Positions 7,678-16,709 are shown, counted from the first letter of the stretch. The stretch is DNA of 56,194 bases from Azohydromonas australica DSM 1124 (GCF_000430725.1 NZ_AUMO01000068.1:1-56194), one strand, 5' to 3'. Numbers and translations: made by a program. Notes: a model not told the origin generated them from the sequence alone.

Positions 7678-9591
7678 ATGACCTATGCGGACTTTCACCA
7701 GCGCTCGATCCAGCAGCGCGAGGACTTCTGGGCCGAGCAGGCCAAGCTGATCGAGTGGAACAAGCCCTTCGATCAAGTCTGCGACTACAGCCGTGCGCCC
7801 TTCGTGCGCTGGTTCCCGGGCGGTGAGACCAACCTGTGCCACAACGCGGTGGACCGCCATCTCAAGGACCGTCCGGACCAGAACGCGCTGGTGTGGGTGT
7901 CCACCGAGGTGGGCAAGGAGCAGGCGTACAGCTTCCGCGAGCTGCATGCCGAGGTGCAGCGCATGGCGGCGGTGCTGCAGTCGCTGGGCGTCAAGCAGGG
8001 CGACCGGGTGCTGCTGTACATGCCGATGATCCCGGAGGCGGTGTTCGCGATGCTGGCCGCGGTGCGGCTGGGCGCGATCCACTCGGTGGTGTTCGGCGGC
8101 TTCGCCAGCCACAGCCTGGCCAGCCGCATCGAGGACTCGAGCCCGACGGTGGTGGTCAGCGCCGACGGCGGCTCGCGCGGCGGCAAGGTCATCCCGTACA
8201 AGCCGCTGCTGGACGAGGCGCTGCGCCTGTCCAGCCACAAGCCGGCCAAGGTGCTGCTGGTGGACCGCGGCCTGGCGCCGATGGAGCGCACCGAAGGCCG
8301 CGACGTGGACTACGCCGCCGCGCGCGAGCAGGTGCTGGACACGCAGGTGCCCGTGACCTGGGTCGACGCCACGCACCCGAGCTACACGCTCTACACCAGC
8401 GGCACCACCGGCAAGCCCAAGGGCGTGCAGCGCGACACCGGCGGCTACACCGTGGCGCTGGCGGCGAGCATCCCGCACATCTTCATGGGCCAGCCGGGCG
8501 AGACCTTCCTGTGCACCAGCGACATCGGCTGGGTGGTGGGCCACAGCTACATCGTGTATGGGCCGCTGATCGGCGGCATGACCACCATCCTGTACGAGGG
8601 CCTGCCGACCACGCCGGACGCCGGCGTGTGGTGGAGCCTGGTCGAGAAGTACAAGGCCACCGTCATGTTCAGCGCCCCGACCGCGGTGCGCGTGCTCAAG
8701 AAGCACGACCCGGCGCTGCTCAAGAAGTACGACCTGTCCTCGCTGAAGGCGCTGTTCCTGGCCGGCGAGCCGCTGGACGAGCCGACCGCGCGCTGGATCA
8801 GCGACGGCCTGGGCTGCCCGATCATCGACAACTACTGGCAGACCGAGACCGGCTGGCCGATCCTGTCCATCGCCAACGGCGTGGAGAAGCAGCCCAGCAA
8901 GTTCGGCAGCCCCGGCGTGCCCACCTACGGCTACGACGTCAAGCTGATCGACCAGCAGACGGGCGAGGAGCTTGCCGGCGCCGACCAGAAAGGCGTGGTG
9001 GTGGTCGAGGGCCCGCTGCCCCCGGGCTGCCTGCAGACGGTGTGGGGCGACGACGACCGCTTCGTCAAGACCTACTGGCAGAAGGTGCCCGCGCTGGACG
9101 GCAAGCCCGAGCGCTGGCTGTACAGCACCTTCGACTGGGGCATCCGCGACAAGGACGGCTACTACTTCATCCTGGGCCGCACCGACGACGTGATCAACGT
9201 TGCCGGCCACCGCCTGGGCACGCGCGAGATCGAGGAGAGCATCTGCAGCCACGCGGCCGTGGCCGAAGTGGCGGTGGTGGGCGTGGCCGACCAGCTCAAG
9301 GGCCAGGTCGCCATGGCCTTCGCGGTGCTGCGCGACGCCACGGCGCTGGGCGACGAGGCCAGGCTGGCGCAGCTCGAAGGCGAGATCATGAAGACGGTGG
9401 ACGCCCAGCTCGGCGCCGTGGCGCGTCCGGCGCGCGTGCGCTTCGTGAGCGTGCTGCCCAAGACCCGCTCCGGGAAGCTTTTGCGCCGCGCCATCCAGGC
9501 CGTGTGCGAGCAGCGCGATCCGGGCGACCTGACCACGATGGAAGACCCGGCGGCGCTGCGCCAGATCAGCGACCTGGTGACCGTCAAGTAA
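7678..9591 (+). CDS. prpE: Propionyl-CoA synthetase PrpE
   Basis: This 637-residue AMP-forming acyl-CoA synthetase activates propionate with ATP and CoA. The P-loop-like motif YTLYTSGTTGKPKGVQRD (about residues 238-256), the AMP-binding block DNYWQTETGW (about 383) and the catalytic Lys motif KTRSGKLLRR (about 600) are all visible. The adjacency to AcuI and the propionate-type motif QRDTGGY favour PrpE over Acs. AGAGGAG lies 9 bases before the ATG. The transcript ends at a strong hairpin at 9618-9644. Confidence 0.93.
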   Translation: MTYADFHQRSIQQREDFWAEQAKLIEWNKPFDQVCDYSRAPFVRWFPGGETNLCHNAVDRHLKDRPDQNALVWVSTEVGKEQAYSFRELHAEVQRMAAVLQSLGVKQGDRVLLYMPMIPEAVFAMLAAVRLGAIHSVVFGGFASHSLASRIEDSSPTVVVSADGGSRGGKVIPYKPLLDEALRLSSHKPAKVLLVDRGLAPMERTEGRDVDYAAAREQVLDTQVPVTWVDATHPSYTLYTSGTTGKPKGVQRDTGGYTVALAASIPHIFMGQPGETFLCTSDIGWVVGHSYIVYGPLIGGMTTILYEGLPTTPDAGVWWSLVEKYKATVMFSAPTAVRVLKKHDPALLKKYDLSSLKALFLAGEPLDEPTARWISDGLGCPIIDNYWQTETGWPILSIANGVEKQPSKFGSPGVPTYGYDVKLIDQQTGEELAGADQKGVVVVEGPLPPGCLQTVWGDDDRFVKTYWQKVPALDGKPERWLYSTFDWGIRDKDGYYFILGRTDDVINVAGHRLGTREIEESICSHAAVAEVAVVGVADQLKGQVAMAFAVLRDATALGDEARLAQLEGEIMKTVDAQLGAVARPARVRFVSVLPKTRSGKLLRRAIQAVCEQRDPGDLTTMEDPAALRQISDLVTVK

Positions 9592-9617
9592 CAAGAGGGC
9601 GTCAGGAGGAGGAGGGG

Positions 9618-9644
9618 AAAGGGCCGCGAAAGCGGCCCTTTTTT
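9618..9644 (+). terminator. Rho-independent terminator of acuI-prpE
   Basis: GGGCCGC-GAAA-GCGGCCC is followed by TTTTTT. It has a perfect 7-bp GC stem with a GNRA-type loop and a U-run, 29 bases after the prpE stop. Confidence 0.93.
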
Positions 9645-9678
9645 CGTATGCGGTTGCGATTGCAACTTCAATCGCTGC

Positions 9679-9897
9679 TCAGCAGCACTTCCCCGCCCGC
9701 GACGCATAGCGCGCCTGCTGCCGCTCGCGGAAGAAGGCCTCGTAGCTCATGGGCTCCTGGTCCGGGTGGGTGCGCTGCATGTGCTCCAGGTAGCCGCCGT
9801 AGTCCGGCAGCCCCACCATCAGCCGCAGGCCCTGCGCGAAGTAGCGGCCGGCCTGGCCCAGGCGGGCCAGGGCGTCCGGCGCCTTGGCCTCAGGCAT
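9679..9897 (-). CDS. ybdD: YbdD/YjiX family small protein (DUF466)
   Basis: The gene encodes 72 residues with the family hallmarks: LMVGLPDYGGYLEHMQRTHP, the MSYEAFFRERQQARY block and the terminal CC. This small protein is typically encoded directly downstream of cstA/btsT-type transporters and is thought to assist pyruvate uptake. The start at 9897 overlaps the end of cstA by 8 bases, which implies translational coupling. The long upstream frame in the same phase is a shadow of cstA. Confidence 0.9.
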   Translation of the reverse strand: MPEAKAPDALARLGQAGRYFAQGLRLMVGLPDYGGYLEHMQRTHPDQEPMSYEAFFRERQQARYASRAGKCC

Positions 9898-11968
9898 GGG
9901 CGGCCGCCTTGGCGTCGGCGGGCAGGCGCTCGTAGGCCATCTCGCGCACCGTGGGCTGGCGGCTGGAGCGCGCGGCCAGCACGCTGCGCACGCCGTAGAC
10001 CAGCACGCTCGCCACCACGAACATGAACAGCGCGCACAGCGCGGCATCGAGCCGGTCGTTGAAGATCACGCGCTCCATGGCGTCCAGGCTCTTGGCCGGC
10101 GCCAGCACCTGGCCCTGCGCCAGCGCGTCGGCGTACTTGCGCGCATGCGCCAGGAAGCCCACGCGCACGTCCTCCGAGAAGATCTTCTGCCAGCCCGCCG
10201 TGAGCGTGCACAGCAGCAGCCACACCGTCGGCAGGATCGTGACCCAGGCGTAGCGGTCCTTCTTCATCTTGAACAGCACCACCGTGCCCAGCATCAGCGC
10301 CACTGCCGCGAGCATCTGGTTGGCGATGCCGAACAGCGGCCACAGCGTGTTGATGCCGCCCAGCGGATCGACCACGCCCTGGTACAGGAAGTAGCCCCAG
10401 GCCGCCACGCACAGCCCCGTGGCCAGCAGGTTCGCGGGCAGCGACTCGGTGCGCTTGAGCGCGGGCACGAAGCTGCCCAGCAGGTCCTGCAGCATGAAGC
10501 GCCCGGCGCGGGTGCCGGCGTCCACCGCGGTGAGGATGAACAGCGCCTCGAACAGGATCGCGAAGTGGTACCAGAAGGCCATCATCGCCTTGCCGCCCAC
10601 GACCTGGTGGAGGATGTGCGCCATGCCCACGGCCAGCGTGGGCGCGCCGCCGGCGCGCGCCAGGATGGTGTTCTCGCCCACGTCCTTGGCGGTCTGCACC
10701 AGCATCTCGGGCGTGACCACGAAGCCCCAGGTGGACAGCGTCGCCGCCACGGCCTCGGGCGTCTTGCCCACCATCGCGGCCGGGCTGTTCATCGCGAAGT
10801 ACACGCCGGGCTCGATGCACGAGGCCGCCACCAGCGCCATCACCGCCACGAAGCTCTCGGCCAGCATGCCGCCGTAGCCGATGTAGCGGGCGTGGGTCTC
10901 GTTCTCCAGCATCTTGGGCGTGGTGCCCGAGGAGATCAGGGAGTGGAAGCCGGAGACGGCGCCGCAGGCGATGGTGATGAACAGGAAGGGGAACAGGCTG
11001 CCCGCCCACACCGGGCCGTTGCCCGCGGCGAACTGCGTGAGCTTGGGCATCTGCAGCGTGGGCGCCACGATCAGGATGCCCACCGCCAGCGCCACGATGG
11101 TGCCGATCTTCAGGAAGGTGCTGAGGTAGTCGCGCGGCGCCAGCAGCAGCCACACGGGAATCGAGGCGGCCACGAAGCCGTAGCCGATCAGCATCCACGT
11201 CAGCGCCTTGCCGTCGAAGGTGAACAGCGGCGCGAGGGCGGGGCTCTCGTGGATCCACTGGCCGCCGAGGATGGCGCCCATCAGCAGCACGAAGCCGATG
11301 ATGGAGACCTCGCCGATGCGGCCCGGGCGGATGAAGCGCAGGTACACGCCCATGAACAGCGCCACCGGGATGGTGGCGGCCACCGTGAAGGTGCCCCAGG
11401 GCGACTCGGCCAGCGCCTTCACCACGATCAGCGCCAGCACCGCCAGGATGATGATCATGATCATGAAGGCGCCGAAGAGCGCGATCAGCCCCGGCACCGT
11501 GCCCATCTCCTGCTTGACCAGGTCGCCCAGCGAGCGGCCGTCGCGGCGCGTGGAGATGAACAGCACGATCAAGTCCTGCACCGCCCCGGCGAAGACCACG
11601 CCGGCCAGGATCCACAGCAGCCCGGGCAAATAGCCCATCTGCGCCGCCAGCACCGGCCCCACCAGCGGGCCCGCGCCCGCGATGGCGGCGAAGTGGTGGC
11701 CGTAGAGCACGTGCTTGTTGGTGGGCACGAAGTCCAGGCCGTCGTTGTATTTCCAGGCCGGTGTCTGGCGCGTGGCGTCCAGGCCCAGGACCCGTTGCGC
11801 GAGGAACAGGCTGTAGTAGCGGTAGCCGATGAGGTAGACGCACACGGCCGCGATGACGACCCACAGTGCGCTGACGGCCTCGCCGCGCGACAGGGCCACG
11901 ACGGCCAGCGCGGACGCGCCCAGCAGGGCCACGCCCGCCCAGGCGAGGTGGCGACGGATAAAGGACAT
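9890..11968 (-). CDS. cstA: CstA family carbon-starvation / pyruvate transporter
   Basis: The product has 692 residues and many membrane helices. The CstA signature begins near residue 57 with QRVLGLDATRQTPAWKYNDG, then TNKHVLYGHHFAAIAGAGPLVGP and WILAGVVFAGAVQDL. The family imports pyruvate or peptides under carbon limitation. The ATG at 11966-11968 follows AGGAGG. A 7-2-7 palindrome about 135 bases upstream and the neighbouring NarL-type two-component system suggest regulation by that system, which is inference. The partner YbdD follows with an 8-base overlap. Confidence 0.93.
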   Translation of the reverse strand: MSFIRRHLAWAGVALLGASALAVVALSRGEAVSALWVVIAAVCVYLIGYRYYSLFLAQRVLGLDATRQTPAWKYNDGLDFVPTNKHVLYGHHFAAIAGAGPLVGPVLAAQMGYLPGLLWILAGVVFAGAVQDLIVLFISTRRDGRSLGDLVKQEMGTVPGLIALFGAFMIMIIILAVLALIVVKALAESPWGTFTVAATIPVALFMGVYLRFIRPGRIGEVSIIGFVLLMGAILGGQWIHESPALAPLFTFDGKALTWMLIGYGFVAASIPVWLLLAPRDYLSTFLKIGTIVALAVGILIVAPTLQMPKLTQFAAGNGPVWAGSLFPFLFITIACGAVSGFHSLISSGTTPKMLENETHARYIGYGGMLAESFVAVMALVAASCIEPGVYFAMNSPAAMVGKTPEAVAATLSTWGFVVTPEMLVQTAKDVGENTILARAGGAPTLAVGMAHILHQVVGGKAMMAFWYHFAILFEALFILTAVDAGTRAGRFMLQDLLGSFVPALKRTESLPANLLATGLCVAAWGYFLYQGVVDPLGGINTLWPLFGIANQMLAAVALMLGTVVLFKMKKDRYAWVTILPTVWLLLCTLTAGWQKIFSEDVRVGFLAHARKYADALAQGQVLAPAKSLDAMERVIFNDRLDAALCALFMFVVASVLVYGVRSVLAARSSRQPTVREMAYERLPADAKAAAHA

Positions 11969-12103
11969 GGACGGTCTCCTCCTGCGCGTCGGGCACGGCC
12001 AGTGCATTCGCGCGCAACGGGTTGATGGACAGGGGCGTCATGGTCCGCATCGCGGCACCCCCGCACATCCGTCCCCGCACCGGCGGCGCTTGCGTGGCGC
12101 CAC

Positions 12104-12121
12104 CTAGGGGTCAACCCCTAG
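12104..12121. promoter_or_regulatory. Perfect 7-2-7 palindrome, candidate response-regulator operator for cstA
   Basis: CTAGGGGT-CA-ACCCCTAG is an uninterrupted inverted repeat between the cstA start and the response-regulator stop. The geometry of two inverted heptamers 2 bases apart is the same as that known for NarL-family dimers, although the heptamer sequence differs from the E. coli NarL consensus. There is no U-run, so a terminator is unlikely. Confidence 0.5.
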
Positions 12122-12124
12122 AGC

Positions 12125-12760
12125 TCAGGGGTTGCGCGCGTGCTCCAGCGCGTAGCGCATGAGGTCGGCCGGGCTGTCGAGCTCCAGCTTGCGCTTGATG
12201 TTCTGGCGATGCGTCTCGACCGTGCGCACCGAAAGGTCCAGCGCCCGCGCGATCTGCTTGCTGCTCTCGCCGCGCGCCATGGCGCTGAGGATCTCGCTCT
12301 CGCGCGGGGTGAGCAGCGGCTTGGGCGCCTGGGCGCGGAACAGGCGCCGCGTCACGCCGGGGCTGAGGAAGGTGCCGCCGGAGCGCACCGCCTCGATGGC
12401 GGCCAGCAGCTCGTCCGCCGCAGCGTCCTTGAGCACGTAGCCGCGCGCGCCGGCCTGCAGCGCACGCTGCACGTACTCGGGGTTGTCGTACATGCTGAAC
12501 ATCAGCACGCGCAGCTCGGGGCAGCGCTCGATCATCCGCGCCGCCAGCTCGATGCCGTTGGCCTCGCTGCCCTTGAGGCCCACGTCCATCAGCACCAGGT
12601 CGGGCTGCTCGCGCAGCAGCGCCTGCATCGCCGCCTCCGCGCTGCCGGCCTCGGCCGTGACCTCGCAGCCGCCGCCGGCCTGCAGCCGTGCGCGCAGGCC
12701 CTCGCGCACCAGCGGGTGGTCGTCGACGAGGAGGATGCGCAGCGGGGGCGAGGTGCTCAT
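12125..12760 (-). CDS. LuxR/NarL-type response regulator
   Basis: The 211-residue product has an N-terminal receiver domain (ILLVDDHPLVREGL; phospho-acceptor Asp in DLVLMDVGLKG about residue 58; Lys in GYVLKDAAADEL about residue 109). A C-terminal LuxR helix-turn-helix follows (LTPRESEILSAMARGESSKQIARAL, then SVRTVETHRQNIKRKLEL, about residues 148-195). The start at 12760 overlaps the kinase stop (ATGA), so it is coupled to the kinase. It lies directly upstream of cstA on the same strand, with a palindrome in the gap. Control of cstA is a reasonable guess. Confidence 0.92.
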   Translation of the reverse strand: MSTSPPLRILLVDDHPLVREGLRARLQAGGGCEVTAEAGSAEAAMQALLREQPDLVLMDVGLKGSEANGIELAARMIERCPELRVLMFSMYDNPEYVQRALQAGARGYVLKDAAADELLAAIEAVRSGGTFLSPGVTRRLFRAQAPKPLLTPRESEILSAMARGESSKQIARALDLSVRTVETHRQNIKRKLELDSPADLMRYALEHARNP

Positions 12761-14142
12761 GGCGCGGGATTGTCGCGGGCGAGCCGCGCGAGCTGCGGTG
12801 CGTCGATCACGGCTTCCACTTGCGTGCCGTGGCCGGGGCGGCTCTGCACGTCCAGCCGGCCGCCGATGGAGGCCAGGCGCTCGCGCATGTTGCGCAGGCC
12901 GATGCCGGTGCCGGGGTCGGCCTGCGCCGCCTCGGTGTCGAAGCCGCGGCCGTCGTCGAGCACGCGCATGGCCACGCCGCCCTCGGAGGGGAACTCCAGC
13001 GTCAGCGCCAGGTGCTGCGCCGCGGCGTGCTTGGCGGCGTTGGTCAGCGCCTCCTGCGCGACGCGGAACAGCACCGTGTTGACCACCTCGGGCAGCGCGT
13101 GCGGCGTGCCTTCCACGCTGGCGCCGGCCTGCATCGCGCCGCTCTCGTGCAACTCCTGCGCCAGGTGCGCCAGCGCCGACGGCAGGCCCAGCGTGTCCAG
13201 CAGGGCGGGGCGCAGCCGGTGCGAGATGCGCCGCACCTCGTTGAGGCTGTCGCCCAGGCGCTGCGACGCCTGCCGCAGCAGCTCGGGGCGGGTGTCGTGC
13301 TGGGCGGACTCCACCAGCAGCTTGATCGACACCAGGTGCTGGCTCAGGCTGTCGTGCAGCTCGCGCGCCAGGTGCGCGCGCTCCTCCTCCTGCAGCCGCA
13401 CCACCTGGTGCGCCAGCGCGCGCAGCTTGTGTTCGGCCGCGCGCTGCTCGCTCAGGTTCAGGGCCAGGCCGCTGGCGCTGATGAGCAGCAGTGCCGCCAG
13501 CGCGATGCCGCCGATCAGCCACAGCGTGCCGGTGACGTTGCTGCGCGCCTCGGCTTCGAGCTGCGCCAGCGTGGCCTGGATGCTGTCCAGGTACAGCCCC
13601 GTGCCGAGCATCCAGTTCCACTGCGGCAGCGCGACCACGTAGCCCAGCTTGGGCGCCATGCGCTCGTTGGAGGGCTGGCGCCACAGGTACTCGACGTAGC
13701 CGCCGCCGGCCTGGGCCTGGGCGATCAGGCGCTGGATGGTGGGGTTGCCCTTGGGGTCGCGCAGCTCCCACAGGTTCTGGCCCACCAGCTCCGGCTGGCG
13801 CGAGTGCATCAGCACGCGGCCCTGCAGGTCGTAGACGAAGAAGTAGCCGTCGGTGCCGTAGTCCAGCTGCGCGATGAGCGCCAGCGCCTGCGTGGTGGCG
13901 GCCTGGCGCTGCGCGGCGTCCTGGTGGGCGGTGCGCTCGTACAGCGGGCGCACGTTGCTCACGGCCAGGTCCACGTAGTGGCGCAGCTCGTCGCGGCGCG
14001 CCTCCATGTAGGTGCGCTGCACGGCGCTGCGCTCGCGCTCCAGCAGCTCGCGCTGCTGGTGCACGACCGCCCAGGCCACGCCGCACAGCGCGGCGGCCAG
14101 CGGCAGCAGGGCCAGCAGCAGGATTTTCAGACGCAGCTTCAT
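12757..14142 (-). CDS. Cache-domain sensor histidine kinase (NarL-type, HisKA_3)
   Basis: The 461-residue product has a membrane helix at about 6-27, an extracytoplasmic single Cache sensor (YGTDGYFFVYDLQGRVLMHSR, then WNWMLGTGLYLDSI, about residues 95-190), a second helix at about 205-227, a HisKA_3 box with phospho-His in RELHDSLSQHLVSIK (about 265) and an ATPase domain (VAQEALTNAAKHA; DDGRGFD; GTGIGLRNMRERL). Cache domains of this type usually sense small organic acids. With cstA next door, pyruvate or a related acid is a plausible ligand, by inference. It overlaps the response-regulator gene by 4 bases. Confidence 0.92.
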   Translation of the reverse strand: MKLRLKILLLALLPLAAALCGVAWAVVHQQRELLERERSAVQRTYMEARRDELRHYVDLAVSNVRPLYERTAHQDAAQRQAATTQALALIAQLDYGTDGYFFVYDLQGRVLMHSRQPELVGQNLWELRDPKGNPTIQRLIAQAQAGGGYVEYLWRQPSNERMAPKLGYVVALPQWNWMLGTGLYLDSIQATLAQLEAEARSNVTGTLWLIGGIALAALLLISASGLALNLSEQRAAEHKLRALAHQVVRLQEEERAHLARELHDSLSQHLVSIKLLVESAQHDTRPELLRQASQRLGDSLNEVRRISHRLRPALLDTLGLPSALAHLAQELHESGAMQAGASVEGTPHALPEVVNTVLFRVAQEALTNAAKHAAAQHLALTLEFPSEGGVAMRVLDDGRGFDTEAAQADPGTGIGLRNMRERLASIGGRLDVQSRPGHGTQVEAVIDAPQLARLARDNPAP

Positions 14143-14185
14143 CGGGGCCGGACTGTAGTCCCGGCGCGGGAGAGGCCCGGCAACG

Positions 14186-14208
14186 AAAAAGGGCTGCTTG
14201 CGCAGCCC
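14186..14208 (-). terminator. Rho-independent terminator of phoH
   Basis: On the minus strand GGGCTGC-GCAA-GCAGCCC is followed by TTTTT, 25 bases after the phoH stop and before the kinase gene start. Confidence 0.92.
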
Positions 14209-14232
14209 TTCGGGCGGGAGAGGCGGAAGGTC

Positions 14233-15900
14233 TTACAGCACTTCCGACGCGAAGTCCGCCAGGCGCGAGCGCTCGCCGCGCGCGAGCATGACGTGGCCCG
14301 AGTGCGGCCAGCCCTTGAAGCGGTCCACGGCGTAGGTCAGGCCGGAGCTGCCCTCGGTGAGGTAGGGCGTGTCGATCTGCGCCAGGTTGCCCAGGCAGAC
14401 GATCTTGGTGCCGGGGCCCGCGCGCGTGATCAGCGTCTTCATCTGCTTGGGCGTGAGGTTCTGGGCCTCGTCGATGATCACGTACTTGTTGAGGAAGGTG
14501 CGCCCTCGCATGAAGTTCAGGCTCTTGATGCGGATCTTGCTGCGCACCAGCTCGTTGGTGGCGGCGCGGCCCCACTCGCCGGCGCTGGAGTCGCTGCGCG
14601 CGAGCACCTCCAGGTTGTCGTCGAGCGCGCCCATCCACGGGCCCATCTTCTCCTCCTCGGTGCCGGGCAGGAAGCCGATGTCCTCGCCCACGGGCACCGT
14701 CACGCGCGTGACGATGATCTCGCTGTAGCGGCGGTCATCGAGCACCTGCGACAGGCCCGCGGCCAGCGTCATCAGCGTCTTGCCGGTGCCCGCCGTGCCG
14801 GTGAGGGTGAGGAAGTCGCACTCCGGGTCCATGAGCAGGTTCAGCGCGAAGTTCTGCTCGCGGTTGCGCGCCGTGACGCCCCAGACGGCGTTCTTCTGGT
14901 GCGTGTACTCCTTGAGCGTCTTGAGCACGGCGCTCTTGCCGGTGATCTCGGTCACGCGCGCGTACAGCGGCGCGGCGCCGGGCGTCTCCAGGTACACGAA
15001 CTGGTTCACCAGCAGCGCCGGCACCATCGGGCCGCTGATGCGGTAGAAGGTGTGGCCGCCCTGCTGCCAGCTCTCCATGGTCTTGCCGTGGCGGTCCCAG
15101 AAGTCCGCCGGCAGCGGCAGCACGCCGGTGTAGAGCAGGTCGACGTCGTCGAGCGTCTTGTCGTTGAAGTAGTCCTCGGCCTGCAGGCCCAGCGCGCGGG
15201 CCTTGATGCGCATGTTGATGTCCTTGGACACCAGCACGACCTCGCGCTGCGGCTGTTGTTCGCGCAACGACTGCACCACGCCCAGGATCTGGTTGTCGGC
15301 CTTGCCTTGGGGCAGGCCCTGGGGCAGCCGGGTCTCCAGCAGCTGGGTCTGGAAGAAGAGCTTGCCCAGCGCCTCCTTGTGGCCGGTCTTGGCCAGCGGG
15401 ATGCCAGCGGCCGGGTCGAGCTTGGCGGCGTCGGGGCCGCCGGCCAGGGCGTCGAGGTCGCGGCTGACCTGGCGCACGTTGCGCGAGACCTCGCTCATGC
15501 CCTTCTTGTGGCCGTCGAGCTCCTCGAGCGTGATCATCGGCAGGTAGATGTCGTGCTCGTCGAAGCGGAACAGGCTCATCGGGTCGTGCATGAGCACGTT
15601 GGTGTCGAGCACGAAGAGCTTGGCCGGGCCGGTGCTGCGCGGCTTGCGCGGGCGCGGCGTGGCCTGGGTGTTGGGCGACGCGGGCTGCGCGCTGGGCGCG
15701 GCCGTCGCAGGCGTGGAGACCTCGAGGGGCGGTGCCGCGGCCTCGGCGGCGTCGTTGCGCAGGTCCAGCAACGCCGACTCGGCTTCCGCGGCAGCGGCCC
15801 GTTTCAAGCCGCGTTTGCCGCCCTTGGGAGCGGCTTGCGACTCGAAGTCGGCGGGCGTGAGCTGAGCGGCTTTGCGGGCAGGCGGCTTGGGAAGGGGCAT
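14233..15900 (-). CDS. PhoH family protein with N-terminal PIN domain (PhoH2-like)
   Basis: The 555-residue product has a low-complexity basic N-terminus (1-90), a PIN ribonuclease domain (KLFVLDTNVLMHDP at about 94-107, then ITLEELDGHKKG) and a PhoH ATPase domain (Walker A TGTAGTGKTLM about residue 370, Walker B-like YVIIDEAQNLTPKQ, and the LARGERSRLADFA finger near the C-terminus). The PIN-PhoH fusion is the PhoH2 type, reported in the family to act as an ATP-driven RNA unwinding ribonuclease. AGAGGA precedes the ATG. It is monocistronic, with its own terminator and a long hairpin upstream. Confidence 0.92.
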   Translation of the reverse strand: MPLPKPPARKAAQLTPADFESQAAPKGGKRGLKRAAAAEAESALLDLRNDAAEAAAPPLEVSTPATAAPSAQPASPNTQATPRPRKPRSTGPAKLFVLDTNVLMHDPMSLFRFDEHDIYLPMITLEELDGHKKGMSEVSRNVRQVSRDLDALAGGPDAAKLDPAAGIPLAKTGHKEALGKLFFQTQLLETRLPQGLPQGKADNQILGVVQSLREQQPQREVVLVSKDINMRIKARALGLQAEDYFNDKTLDDVDLLYTGVLPLPADFWDRHGKTMESWQQGGHTFYRISGPMVPALLVNQFVYLETPGAAPLYARVTEITGKSAVLKTLKEYTHQKNAVWGVTARNREQNFALNLLMDPECDFLTLTGTAGTGKTLMTLAAGLSQVLDDRRYSEIIVTRVTVPVGEDIGFLPGTEEEKMGPWMGALDDNLEVLARSDSSAGEWGRAATNELVRSKIRIKSLNFMRGRTFLNKYVIIDEAQNLTPKQMKTLITRAGPGTKIVCLGNLAQIDTPYLTEGSSGLTYAVDRFKGWPHSGHVMLARGERSRLADFASEVL

Positions 15901-15939
15901 GAAGGTCCTCTGGAAGATGCGTTTACGGAGGCCGAAAAC

Positions 15940-15979
15940 GCCGAAGCCGCACGGTCCGGCAGGACGGTGCGGCTTCGGC
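15940..15979. other. Long near-perfect hairpin upstream of phoH
   Basis: The arms GCCGAAGCCGCACGGTCC and GGACGGTGCGGCTTCGGC pair over 18 positions with a single mismatch around a GGCA loop. On the minus strand it is followed by GTTTTCGG, 40 bases before the phoH start. It could be a terminator for read-through from bcp, or a structure in the phoH leader. The U-run is only 4 bases long. Confidence 0.7.
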
Positions 15980-16145
15980 TCGATGCGCGCTGACGACTCA
16001 GGGGCATGCAGCCATCATAACCCCCCACAACATGGGGATTACTGCTGCTGCAACCACTGGGCGTCGGCGCCATGACGCCTTTCTAGCAGCTCCCATGCCT
16101 ATGCGTGAGAGGGAAGTCTGGACGCTGGGGTTGTCATGCGGGCGT

Positions 16146-16171
16146 AAAAAAGCCGGCTTTAGGAGCCGGCT
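16146..16171 (-). terminator. Rho-independent terminator of bcp
   Basis: On the minus strand AGCCGGCT-CCTAA-AGCCGGCT is followed by TTTTTA, about 60 bases after the bcp stop. Confidence 0.92.
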
Positions 16172-16232
16172 GGGTGCATCGGCGCGTGGCGCCGGTGCAT
16201 CAAGATGGTGCGTTGAGCTTTGGGGCCAGGGC

Positions 16233-16709
16233 TCAGGCCGTGGTCTTGAGCGCCTTGACAGCCTTGAGCACTTCGTCCACGTGGCCGGCGACCTTGATGC
16301 CGCGCCATTCGGCACGCAGCACGCCGCTGGCGTCGATCAGGAAGGTGCTGCGCTCGATGCCCTTGACCTTCTTGCCGTACATGATCTTGTTCTTGACCAC
16401 GCCGAACATGTGGCAGAGCTTTTCTTCGGTGTCGGCGATGAGATCGAAGGGCAGTTCCAGCGTCTGGCGGAACTTGTCGTGCGACACCATGTTGTCGCGC
16501 GACACACCGAACACGACTGCGCCGGACTTCACGAATTCCTTGTGTTGATCGCGGAACTGCAGTGCCTCGGTGGTACAACCCGGGGTATTGTCCTTGGGGT
16601 AGAAATACAAGACCACGATCTGCCCCGCGTAGGCGGCTGGCGTGAATTTGATGCCGCTGGTAGCGAGCGCTTCGAATTCAGGAAGGGGCTTGTTCAGGGC
16701 AGGCGTCAT
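16233..16709 (-). CDS. bcp: Thioredoxin-dependent peroxiredoxin, Bcp/PrxQ family
   Basis: The 158-residue product reduces hydroperoxides in the cytoplasm. The peroxidatic Cys is in KDNTPGCTTEALQFRD (about residue 45). The position five residues later, where many Bcp proteins carry a resolving Cys, is Leu here. Another Cys occurs in EEKLCHMFGV (about residue 98), which fits the subgroup that uses a Cys in helix alpha3 or behaves as 1-Cys. GVSRDNMVSHDKF and the overall length are typical. A TATAAT at 16764-16769 (minus strand) gives a 5' leader of about 50 bases. A terminator follows. Confidence 0.93.
   Translation of the reverse strand: MTPALNKPLPEFEALATSGIKFTPAAYAGQIVVLYFYPKDNTPGCTTEALQFRDQHKEFVKSGAVVFGVSRDNMVSHDKFRQTLELPFDLIADTEEKLCHMFGVVKNKIMYGKKVKGIERSTFLIDASGVLRAEWRGIKVAGHVDEVLKAVKALKTTA

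Noticed and set aside
7144..9594. 816-codon minus-strand frame over prpE
   Set aside because: Antisense shadow of a gene with complete acyl-CoA synthetase motifs.
12688..15993. 1101-codon plus-strand open frame across the two-component and phoH region
   Set aside because: It is antisense to three genes with clear motifs. Its translation is Arg/Ala/Val/His-rich with no recognisable domain, as expected for a GC-rich shadow frame.
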